From JADGGV01 sp035715725 (GTDB lineage Bacteria; Gemmatimonadota; Gemmatimonadetes; Longimicrobiales; RSA9), in the NCBI GenBank assembly GCA_035715725.1, contig DASTKT010000202.1:1-32646 (forward strand): 32,646 nt of DNA, given 5' to 3'. The notes under the pieces are model-generated. The model made no database searches. It had not been told where the DNA came from and was given only the letters and a program-made list of their open reading frames with translations. Shown piece after piece: positions 13,905 through 20,125 of this stretch; the first letter of the stretch is position 1; the number at the start of each line of letters is the position of its first letter. Both the position numbers and the translations under genes were made by a program.

Positions 13905-16106
13905 ATGCGGTGGCGTCTCCTGCCCTTCCTGGCCACGCTCTGCGCGGCCGCGTGCGGCGACAACGCGGCCACGGGCCCACAGCCGGTCGACCCCGCCACG
14001 TTCTCCATCGCCGTCCAGGCAGGGGACAACCAGTTCGTCGGACCGGGCTCCGGCGTCACGCTCCAGGCCGTCGTGAAGAACGGCGCCACGAAGGCGCCCG
14101 CCCGCGGCGTGAGCGTGACCTGGACGGTGACCGACGGCGTCGGCGCCTCGGTGAGCCCGGCCACATCCGTCACCGACACGTCGGGGATCGCCGCCACGCA
14201 GCTCACCGTCGGCACACAGCCCGGCGCGTACCACGTCCAGGCGACGTTCCAGGGCATCGTCGGCGCGCCGGCCGCCTTCACCGTCACGGTCACGACCGGC
14301 CTGACGCTGAGCGCCATCGCGCCGCAGCCCGCGACCGCCGGCGACACGGTCACGATCACCGGCCAGAGCTTCAGCACGAGTCCACTGGACAACCTGGTGC
14401 TGTTCGGCGGCATCCGCGGCGCCGTCGCCTCGGCCACGCCGACCACGCTCCGGGTCGTCGTGCCGGCATGCGTGCCCAGCCGCTCGGTGCAGGTTCAGGT
14501 CTTCCTCGGCACGCTGGCCAGCACGACGCTGCCACTCGCGGTGGTGGGCGGCGCCGGCACCGCGCAGCCGCTCACCGCCGGCCAGGTGCTCGGCATCTCC
14601 GACCCGGCGGCGCTCGCGTGCGTGCGCCTGCCGGGCGGCCAGACCGGCGCCTCGTACCTGGTCGTGGTCCAGAACGCCGCGACGCTGGCCGACCGACCGT
14701 TCGCGTTCCAGCTCGCCGGCCTCGCGGCCACCGCCGGCGTCGCCGCGCAGGGGTTCTTCACGGCCCGCAGCACGTTCCTCGAGACCGTCGCGCCGACCAC
14801 GTCGTTCGCGACCGAGTGGGAGAACCGGCTGCGCGAGAAGGAGCGCGGGCTCGCCCGCGGCGGCACCGTCCAGCCATCGGGCACCCGCGCCGCCGAGTCG
14901 CTGATCCTCGCCGGCTGCGCGCGCGCTCCGGCCGTCGGGGACCAGTGCAGCTTCAACGTGCTGAACGCGCAGGAGGGCTTCACGACGGTCACCGCCACGG
15001 TGCGCGCCGTGAGCACCCACGCCATCGTCTACCAGGACGTCAACGCGCCCTCCGGCGGCTTCACCGACACCGAGTTCCAGCAGTTCGCCGCCACCTTCGA
15101 CGACCCGATCTACGATACGGACGTCAGCGTCTACGGCGCGCCCTCCGACCTGGACGCCAACGGCAAGGTCGTGATCCTCTTCACGCCGGTCGTGAACCAG
15201 CTCACGCCCCGCGGCTCGTCGAGCTTCATCGCGGGCTTCTTCTACGGCTGCGACCTGCTGCCGGTGCGGTCGTGCTCCGGCTCGAACCAGGGCGAGGTCT
15301 TCTACGCGCTCGTCCCGGACCCCACCGGACAGCTCGGCCTCACGCAGTCCAAGACGCGCGTCCTGCAGACCGTGCCGCCCGTCCTGGCGCACGAGTTCAT
15401 GCACATGATCCACTTCAACCAGCGCGTCCTGCTCCGCGGCGGCGGCGACGAGTCGCTCTGGCTCTCCGAGGCGCTGGCCCACACGGCGGAGGATACCGTC
15501 GGCGGCGTGTTCCTCCAGCGCGGCGACAGCTCCAACGCCGTCCTCTTCAAGTTCCCGGATTTCCGGCTCGGCCACGACTACCTCGAGAACCCGTCCGCGA
15601 CCACGCTGCTGGCCGACAGCGGAAACGGGTCCCTGGAGGAGCGCGGCGCCGGCTGGCTGTTCGTGAAGTACCTGATCGGCCGCTTCGGCGGCGACGTGCC
15701 CGGCCGGCTGGTCAAGACCACGCGGACCGGGGCCGACAACGTGTCCAACGTCACCGGCACGCAGTGGCCGGTGCTCTTCCAGGACTGGACCGTGGCGCTC
15801 TGGGTGGACGATGCCCCCGAGCTGGCGGGCGCCTCCATCGACCCGCGCTACACGTTCCGCAACTTCGACCTGCGCCGCGTCCTGGGTCAGCCCGCCCTCG
15901 GCGACGGCTATCCGCTCGTGCCGACGCCGCTCGGCTTCACCGACTTCACCGCCTCCGGGACGCTGCCGTCCTCGAGCCCCGCGTACTACCTGATCCAGGC
16001 GACGGCGTCCAATCCGCCGCCGCTGAATCTCAACCTCGCCGGCTCCCGAGGCGCCGCGTTCGCGACCTCGGCCGCGCCGCAGGCCGCGATCGTGCGCGTG
16101 AAATGA
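13905..16106 (+). CDS. Secreted lipoprotein metalloprotease with Ig-like (Big1 and IPT/TIG) domains, M30-like
   Basis: A 733-residue cell-surface or periplasmic lipoprotein. The signal ends in a lipobox, LCAAAC, with Cys17. Residues about 30-135 look like a bacterial Ig-like Big1 domain (GVTLQAVVKNGATKAPARGVSVTWTV is split here: ...VTLQAVVKNG, then APARGVSVTWTV). Residues about 137-225 are an IPT/TIG domain (SAIAPQPATAGDTVTITGQSF). The C-terminal region carries the zinc site HEFMHMIH (His496, Glu497, His500) and, about 20 residues on, WLSEALAHTAED with Glu522 as the likely third ligand. This HExxH...E arrangement recalls hyicolysin-type M30 peptidases. ATG 13905 follows AAAGGA at 9 nt. It is probably an extracellular protein-degrading enzyme; no partner is evident beyond the preceding lipoprotein. 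Confidence 0.82.
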   Translation: MRWRLLPFLATLCAAACGDNAATGPQPVDPATFSIAVQAGDNQFVGPGSGVTLQAVVKNGATKAPARGVSVTWTVTDGVGASVSPATSVTDTSGIAATQLTVGTQPGAYHVQATFQGIVGAPAAFTVTVTTGLTLSAIAPQPATAGDTVTITGQSFSTSPLDNLVLFGGIRGAVASATPTTLRVVVPACVPSRSVQVQVFLGTLASTTLPLAVVGGAGTAQPLTAGQVLGISDPAALACVRLPGGQTGASYLVVVQNAATLADRPFAFQLAGLAATAGVAAQGFFTARSTFLETVAPTTSFATEWENRLREKERGLARGGTVQPSGTRAAESLILAGCARAPAVGDQCSFNVLNAQEGFTTVTATVRAVSTHAIVYQDVNAPSGGFTDTEFQQFAATFDDPIYDTDVSVYGAPSDLDANGKVVILFTPVVNQLTPRGSSSFIAGFFYGCDLLPVRSCSGSNQGEVFYALVPDPTGQLGLTQSKTRVLQTVPPVLAHEFMHMIHFNQRVLLRGGGDESLWLSEALAHTAEDTVGGVFLQRGDSSNAVLFKFPDFRLGHDYLENPSATTLLADSGNGSLEERGAGWLFVKYLIGRFGGDVPGRLVKTTRTGADNVSNVTGTQWPVLFQDWTVALWVDDAPELAGASIDPRYTFRNFDLRRVLGQPALGDGYPLVPTPLGFTDFTASGTLPSSSPAYYLIQATASNPPPLNLNLAGSRGAAFATSAAPQAAIVRVK

Positions 16107-16167
16107 GGTGGAAGACGGGTCGGCCCGAGCTTCTCGATCGCGGCGCCGACGGGCCCTGACTCCAAGC

Positions 16168-16203
16168 GCGCGCGGGGCGCCGGCATCCCGGAGCCCCCCG
16201 CGC
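16168..16203. terminator. Strong GC hairpin between convergent genes (possible bidirectional terminator)
   Basis: The arms GCGCG-c-GGGGC-g-CCGG and CCGG-a-GCCCC-c-CGCGC pair over 14 bp with two single mismatches around a 4-nt loop (CATC). It lies midway between the stop of the metalloprotease (plus) and the stop of metB (minus). There is no U-tract on either strand, so it is a U-less terminator at best. Confidence 0.4.
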
Positions 16204-16238
16204 CGCCGTGCCGGCCCGCCCGCGCCGGTCCGCCCGGG

Positions 16239-17447
16239 TCAGGCGGCGTCCGCCGCGCCGGCGTATGCGCCCGCGGCCGCGCGCTCCACCGCGTCGAGCG
16301 CCCCCCGCAGGTCCGCCACCAGGTCCGCCGCCGCCTCGATCCCCACGGAGAGGCGCAGCAGCGAGTCCGAGATCCCCGCCGTGGCCCGGGCGTCGGCGTC
16401 CATGGACGCGTGGGTCATGGTGGCCGGGTGCGCCACGAGGCTCTCCACCCCGCCGAGCGACTCCGCCAGCGTGAAGTAGCGCAGCCCCTTCACCAGCTCG
16501 CGCACCGCCTCTTCCCCGCCCCGCACCTCGAAGCTGACCATCGCGCCGAAGCCGGCCTGCTGCCGCGCCGCCACGCGGTGCCCCGGGTGGTCGGCGAGCC
16601 CCGGATAGTAGACGCGCTCGACGGCGGGATGCTCGCACAGCGTCGCCACGACCGCGGCGGCGTTCTCCAGGTGGGCCCGCATGCGGGCGTGCAGCGTGCG
16701 CACCCCGCGCAGCGTGAGGTAGCTGTCGAACGGCGCGCCCGTGATGCCCAGGCAGTTGGCCCACCACGCCAGCTCCTCGAGCAGCGGCTCCGTCCGCGCC
16801 ACCACCGCGCCGCCGACCACGTCGCTGTGGCCGTTCAGGTACTTCGTCGTGGAGTGGACGACGATGTCGGCGCCGAGCTCGATCGGCCGCTGCAGCGCCG
16901 GCGAGAGGAACGTGTTGTCGGCGACGACGAGGGCGCCGCTCCGCCGCGCCAGCTCCGCCACGAGCGCGAGGTCGGTGATGCGGAGCAGCGGATTGCTCGG
17001 CGTCTCGACCCAGACCAGCCGCGGGCCGCGCCCGAGCGCCGCCACCAGCTCGTCCGGCTCCGTCTCGTTCACGAACGCGACGTCGAAGTGGCCCTTCCGG
17101 GCCAGCGCGTTGATCAGCCGGTAGGTGCCGCCGTAGCAGTCGTGGGGCGCCACCAGCAGGTCGCCGGGCCGCAGGAGCTGGAGCACCAGCGCCACCGCGG
17201 ACATCCCGGTCGAGGTGACCACCGCGCCCGCGCCGCCCTCCAGCTCCGCGAGCGCGTCCGCCAGCAGGTCCCGCGTCGGGTTCCCGGAGCGCGTGTAGTC
17301 GTACGCCCGCTTCTCGTTGAAGCCGGCGAACGTGAACGTGGACGAGAGGTGGATCGGCGGGACGACCGCACCATGGTGCAGGTCCGAGGCGATCCCCGCG
17401 CGCACGGCGCTCGTGGCGGGCTCGACGCGGCGACAGTCACTGCTCAC
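16239..17447 (-). CDS. metB: Cystathionine gamma-synthase / trans-sulfuration PLP enzyme
   Basis: A 402-residue Cys/Met-metabolism PLP enzyme that condenses an O-acylhomoserine with cysteine to cystathionine (or with sulfide to homocysteine). The PLP lysine is Lys202 in HSTTKYLNGHSDVVGG, and Asp177 in VADNTF binds the pyridine nitrogen. The YDYTRSGNPTRD and SLGGVESLVAHPATMTH blocks are conserved in the family. Sequence alone does not separate cystathionine synthase from a lyase or sulfhydrylase. Position directly after the homoserine acyltransferase, with a 4-bp GTGA overlap, favours the biosynthetic role. The GTG start has GGAGGTGA upstream. It is the third gene of the SAM/Met-controlled operon, and a U-less hairpin follows it. 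Confidence 0.92.
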   Translation of the reverse strand: MSSDCRRVEPATSAVRAGIASDLHHGAVVPPIHLSSTFTFAGFNEKRAYDYTRSGNPTRDLLADALAELEGGAGAVVTSTGMSAVALVLQLLRPGDLLVAPHDCYGGTYRLINALARKGHFDVAFVNETEPDELVAALGRGPRLVWVETPSNPLLRITDLALVAELARRSGALVVADNTFLSPALQRPIELGADIVVHSTTKYLNGHSDVVGGAVVARTEPLLEELAWWANCLGITGAPFDSYLTLRGVRTLHARMRAHLENAAAVVATLCEHPAVERVYYPGLADHPGHRVAARQQAGFGAMVSFEVRGGEEAVRELVKGLRYFTLAESLGGVESLVAHPATMTHASMDADARATAGISDSLLRLSVGIEAAADLVADLRGALDAVERAAAGAYAGAADAA

Positions 17448-18517
17448 GATTCACCTCCGGAATGAAGCGCATCACGGACGATTCGGGAGACGGCGCCGAC
17501 CTCCTTCAGGAAGGCGTCGTGGCCAAAGACGGACTGCAGCTCCACGAGCGCGGCGGGCCCGGCCAGCGCGGCGGCCAGCGGGCGGAGCTGCCACGGCGGC
17601 ACGAGCGTGTCGCTGTCCACTCCGACCAGCGTGGTCGGCGTGGCGACGGCCGCGGGATCCACGCGGTGCAGGTCGATGGATTCGGAGAGGCAGAGGAAGC
17701 TCCACGGGGAGAACGCGCGCGCGAACGCCTCGCCGCGCTGCTCCAGGTAGTCCTCGACGGGAAAGCGCGGGCCCGCCGTGGTCCGCTCCGGCGCGCCGCC
17801 GAAGCGCGCCGCGAACTCCTCGGCGGTGCGGTACGTCGTCATGGCGATCCCCCGCGCGATGGCCAACCCGTCCCGCTCGCGGCCGCTCTCCACGCCGAGC
17901 CGCACGGCGCGCCGCTGCAGCGTCCGGAGCGCCGTCGCCATCGGATGGCTCTCGTGCGCGGCGCTGATGACGACCAGGCGTGCGGCGCGGCCGGGGAAGC
18001 GCTCGCCGAACGCCAGCGCGACCATCCCACCGTAGGAGGAGCCGACGACCGCGTGCGCCACGGAGATGCCCAGGTGGTCGAGCACCGCCGCGAGCGCGCT
18101 CGCCTGGTCGGCCGTCGTGATCGAGGGGAAGCCCGGCCCGGCGGCGCCCGTGGACGCGCCCGAGCCGCCGAGGAAGTCGATGCCGAGCACCGAGAAGCGG
18201 CGCGTGTCGACGGCCAGCCCGGTGCCGACGAAGTCCTGCCACCACCCGGGACGTGGGTCCGCCGCGCACGCCGCGAGGTGGCGCCCGGCCGAGATGCCGC
18301 CCAGCGCGACCACGGTCGGCAGCGCCGGGTCGCCGTAGAGCGCCCAGCCGATGCGGCACGCGTCGAGCGCGCCGCCCAGCTCCAGCGGGAGCGGCCGCTC
18401 CAGCACGAGAACGCCCCGGCGCGCCCGCGGTCCGCCCGCCGCGGCGCGAACGCCCGCGCGCGCCGGCTCGGGCTCGGCGCCGAGCGGGCGCGCGCCGGCC
18501 CGCGCCACGGCGCTCAC
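17444..18517 (-). CDS. metX: Homoserine O-acyltransferase (MetX-type alpha/beta hydrolase)
   Basis: A 357-residue acyltransferase that activates homoserine with an acetyl (or succinyl) group from its CoA thioester. The fold markers are LGGISAGRH near residue 72, the nucleophile Ser151 in VGSSYGGMVALAF, the acid in VGVDSDTLVPPWQ, and the base in FGHDAFLKE. Which acyl group it uses is not decidable by eye; the GGISAGR...WW.DFVG opening also occurs in O-succinyl-transferring MetX members. The frame is open to 18808, but the GTG at 18517 is chosen. It overlaps the aspartokinase stop by 4 bp (GTGA) and has GAGGGG just upstream. The middle gene of a translationally coupled three-gene operon. Confidence 0.9.
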   Translation of the reverse strand: MSAVARAGARPLGAEPEPARAGVRAAAGGPRARRGVLVLERPLPLELGGALDACRIGWALYGDPALPTVVALGGISAGRHLAACAADPRPGWWQDFVGTGLAVDTRRFSVLGIDFLGGSGASTGAAGPGFPSITTADQASALAAVLDHLGISVAHAVVGSSYGGMVALAFGERFPGRAARLVVISAAHESHPMATALRTLQRRAVRLGVESGRERDGLAIARGIAMTTYRTAEEFAARFGGAPERTTAGPRFPVEDYLEQRGEAFARAFSPWSFLCLSESIDLHRVDPAAVATPTTLVGVDSDTLVPPWQLRPLAAALAGPAALVELQSVFGHDAFLKEVGAVSRIVRDALHSGGES

Positions 18518-19392
18518 GCTGCCCCCTCGACGGCCGCCGCGCGCGCCTCCGCGGCGTGCCGCGCCAGGACGGCGGCCGTCGCCACCAGCGTCCCCGCGGG
18601 GCGCGACAACGGCGCGGCGTAGCTGTAGACCAGGAGCGGCGTGCCGAACGCGCCGGCGAAGCGGGCCGCCGCCGGATGCACCACCTGCGCGCCGCCCTCC
18701 GTCAGGTCGACCAGCGCCTCGTGCGAGATCCGATCGATCCGCCGGGCATCGGGATGCAGCCGCGGATCGCGATCGTAGACCGCGTCCACGTCGGTGACGA
18801 TGTGGCACCCGGCCGCGCCGAGCGCGCCGGCCAGGAAGACCGCGCTCGTGTCCGAGCCGCCTCGCCCGAGCGTGACCGTCTCGCCATCCGGCAGCGCCGC
18901 CTGGAACCCCGAGACGACCGGAACGACGCCCCGCTCCAGCAGCTCGCGCAGCCGCCCGCCCGCGAGCCGCCGGATCGTGCCGCCGCCGAACGGGCCCACC
19001 CCCTCGATCCCCGCTTCCCCGCCCCGCACGCTGATCGCCGGGACCCCCAGCGCCAGCAGCGCCGACGCCAGCAGCGCCGCCGAGAGGTCCTCCCCCGTCG
19101 CCAGCGCCCGGTCCAGCTCCCGCGCCACGGCGCTCCCGGGCGCCGCCGCCGGCGCCACCGCCCGGTGCCAGCGGAGGATTCGGTCCGTCGACTGCCCCGC
19201 CGCGCTCACCACCACCACGACCCGTTCCCCCCGCCGCACGTGCCGGCGCACGCGCTTCGCCGCGCGGCGGATCCGCCGCGGGTTCCCGACCGATGTCCCC
19301 CCGAACTTCAGCACCACCAGCTCGCCGGCGCCGACCTCGTCGCGCTCGGGCTCGCCGCTACAGTCCGCCGGCGCCGCAAGGGCTTCGCTCAT
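18514..19392 (-). CDS. Short aspartokinase lacking ACT regulatory domains
   Basis: This amino-acid kinase-fold enzyme phosphorylates aspartate, the first step towards methionine, threonine and lysine. The signature VVLKFGGTSVGN lies near residue 30. TLGRGGSDTSAVFLAGAL and the aspartate/ATP-site block HIVTDVDAVYDRDPR are present, with HEALVDLTEGGAQVVHPAA downstream. At 292 residues it ends right after the kinase domain. Typical aspartokinases (about 400-460 residues, or longer when fused to homoserine dehydrogenase) continue into two ACT domains that bind lysine or threonine; none is present. ATG 19392 is used; GTG 19401 with GGAGGCGGGA upstream is equally possible. It is first in the operon with metX and metB and preceded by an elaborate RNA leader. 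No homoserine dehydrogenase or aspartate-semialdehyde dehydrogenase is in the window. Confidence 0.9.
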   Translation of the reverse strand: MSEALAAPADCSGEPERDEVGAGELVVLKFGGTSVGNPRRIRRAAKRVRRHVRRGERVVVVVSAAGQSTDRILRWHRAVAPAAAPGSAVARELDRALATGEDLSAALLASALLALGVPAISVRGGEAGIEGVGPFGGGTIRRLAGGRLRELLERGVVPVVSGFQAALPDGETVTLGRGGSDTSAVFLAGALGAAGCHIVTDVDAVYDRDPRLHPDARRIDRISHEALVDLTEGGAQVVHPAAARFAGAFGTPLLVYSYAAPLSRPAGTLVATAAVLARHAAEARAAAVEGAA

Positions 19393-19421
19393 GACCTCCA
19401 CTCCCGCCTCCGGTGACTACG

Positions 19422-19458
19422 AAAAAAAAACCCGGCCCTCTCGTGGGAGAGGGCCGGG
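19422..19458 (-). terminator. Attenuator terminator in the leader of the aspartokinase-metX-metB operon
   Basis: On the minus strand CCCGGCCCTCTC-CCAC-GAGAGGGCCGGG makes a perfect 12-bp stem with a 4-nt loop, followed directly by nine T. It lies about 20-30 nt before the aspartokinase start and downstream of the operon promoter. It must therefore be read through for the operon to be expressed, which makes it an attenuator and not an end-of-gene terminator. Confidence 0.93.
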
Positions 19459-19543
19459 GTCGGTGTCCGATTCGTGATCGGCTCGCCTGTCTCGCCTACG
19501 CGTACACGCGTCGACGCCCCGCCGCCTCTCCCGGTGGAGAAGC
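19445..19543 (-). promoter_or_regulatory. Antiterminator elements of the attenuator (segments 1, 2 and 3)
   Basis: Segment 1 (GCUUCUCC, 19543-19536) pairs with segment 2 (GGAGAGGC, 19531-19524) in an 8-bp stem with one G-U. Segment 2 in its overlapping form GGGAGAGG (19532-19525) is also perfectly complementary over 8 nt to CCUCUCCC (19452-19445), the 5' arm of the terminator. So 1:2 with 3:4 gives termination, and 2:3 gives read-through. Segments 1 and 2 lie inside the leader-peptide frame, and segment 1 begins 6 nt after its fourth Met codon. Confidence 0.75.
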
Positions 19544-19591
19544 CGCCCGCATGCGCATCGACATTGTGCTGGAGCGAGTCGGGCCGATCAT
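19496..19591 (-). CDS. Methionine-rich leader peptide (31 aa) of the aspartokinase-metX-metB operon
   Basis: The minus-strand frame begins MIGPTRSSTMSMRMR and stops with TAG at 19498-19496. Met codons are at positions 1, 10, 12 and 14 (the last at 19552-19550), with Thr at 5 and 9 and Ile at 2. AGGGA at 19605-19601 lies 9 nt upstream of the ATG at 19591. A ribosome stalled at Met10-Met14 for lack of charged Met-tRNA would cover segment 1 and free segment 2 to form the antiterminator. A ribosome reaching the stop passes over segment 2 and favours the terminator. The role is inferred from position and pairing; the same frame is open further upstream, but only this ATG has a ribosome site after the riboswitch. 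Confidence 0.65.
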   Translation of the reverse strand: MIGPTRSSTMSMRMRAASPPGEAAGRRRVYA

Positions 19592-19605
19592 CGCGTCGGT
19601 TCCCT

Positions 19606-19641
19606 GAAACGAGAACGCCCGGGCGGAGATGCCGCCGGGCG
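19606..19641 (-). terminator. Hairpin directly after the SAM-II aptamer (candidate expression platform)
   Basis: The minus strand folds as CGCCCGG (19641-19635) with CCGGGCG (19622-19616). An inner CGG/CCG extension is separated from the outer stem by one bulged C, and the run TTCTCGTTT follows. The stem starts within a few bases of the aptamer's last conserved segment. The U-tract is broken, so this may be a weak terminator, or the aptamer may act on the leader-peptide ribosome site instead. Confidence 0.5.
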
Positions 19642-19644
19642 ATC

Positions 19645-19699
19645 GCTCTTTAGCACTTTGTTTAACGTGGCGGCAAGCGGCGGCCAAATCACCACGGGC
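19645..19699 (-). ncRNA. SAM-II riboswitch
   Basis: The minus strand shows the SAM-II (metA RNA) layout. It opens with CGTGGTGATTTGG and a short GC-rich segment with GCTTGCCG. The closing arm runs straight into CCACGTTAAACAA, and the 3' conserved GCTAAAG makes the pseudoknot. P1 is CGTGG (19696-19692) with CCACG (19670-19666). These blocks match what I recall of the alphaproteobacterial consensus nearly base for base. The aptamer starts about 9 nt after the predicted transcription start, and the downstream operon makes methionine, precursor of the SAM ligand. SAM binding would lower expression. Confidence 0.9.
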
Positions 19700-19714
19700 T
19701 TCAATTGTCCGGGC

Positions 19715-19743
19715 AAGATACCGGGCCCGGAGCCCCGTGTCAA
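19715..19743 (-). promoter_or_regulatory. Sigma-70 promoter of the aspartokinase-metX-metB operon
   Basis: On the minus strand TTGACA (19743-19738), a 17-nt spacer and TATCTT (19720-19715) form a near-consensus promoter. Transcription should start near 19708, just ahead of the SAM-II aptamer. Position, spacing and downstream RNA elements support one another. Confidence 0.85.
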
Positions 19744-19977
19744 GGCGACGCCGGATCGCGCCGCGCCGGCGCCCGGCGCGCGCCCCGGCCGACGCCGCAG
19801 CGGGTACGGGCCCGCCTCCCCCTCGGGCCCGAACGCCGGCAGCTCCGCGACGCGGATGCACCCGTCCTCGAAGCGCGCATCCTCGACGCGCGCCGACCGT
19901 TCGCGCCGCCCAAGGCGGGCCGCGCGAGACGGCGCGCCGGCCGGCCTTCACGCCCCGGCCCGCTCGGCGCCGCGTAC

Positions 19978-20006
19978 TTGACGAAAGCACAGCACATCGC
20001 TACCGT
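19978..20006 (+). promoter_or_regulatory. Candidate sigma-70-type promoter for amt-glnK
   Basis: TTGACG (19978-19983), a 17-nt spacer and TACCGT (20001-20006). The -35 is good and the -10 weak. It lies about 115 nt upstream of the amt start in the only AT-rich part of the region. Confidence 0.4.
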
Positions 20007-20020
20007 CGCCAACGACAGAT

Positions 20021-20036
20021 TGGCACAATAGACGCG
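20021..20036 (+). promoter_or_regulatory. Weak candidate sigma-54-type promoter for amt-glnK
   Basis: TGGCACAATAGACGCG keeps the -24 GG and -12 GC at the right 10-nt separation and the full TGGCAC block, but the -12 half is ACGC instead of TTGC. amt-glnK operons are sigma-54 dependent in many proteobacteria, which is why it is noted; it could be chance. Confidence 0.25.
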
Positions 20037-20125
20037 TCGCTTAATTTTCTTAAGCATCAACCCCTGGCGCCGGCGGATCCAGACCGAGCCCCGCGCCGGC
20101 CCCCGCGAGCGGATCCCGGAGGACC

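Larger units (their letters stand above)
19744..20117. other. Intergenic region upstream of amt
   Basis: No gene is supported. The left part is the far-upstream side of the divergent methionine-operon promoter. The right part (19978-20055) is visibly richer in A and T and holds the candidate amt promoters, plus a short inverted repeat, CTTAA-5 nt-TTAAG, at 20040-20054. Confidence 0.45.
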
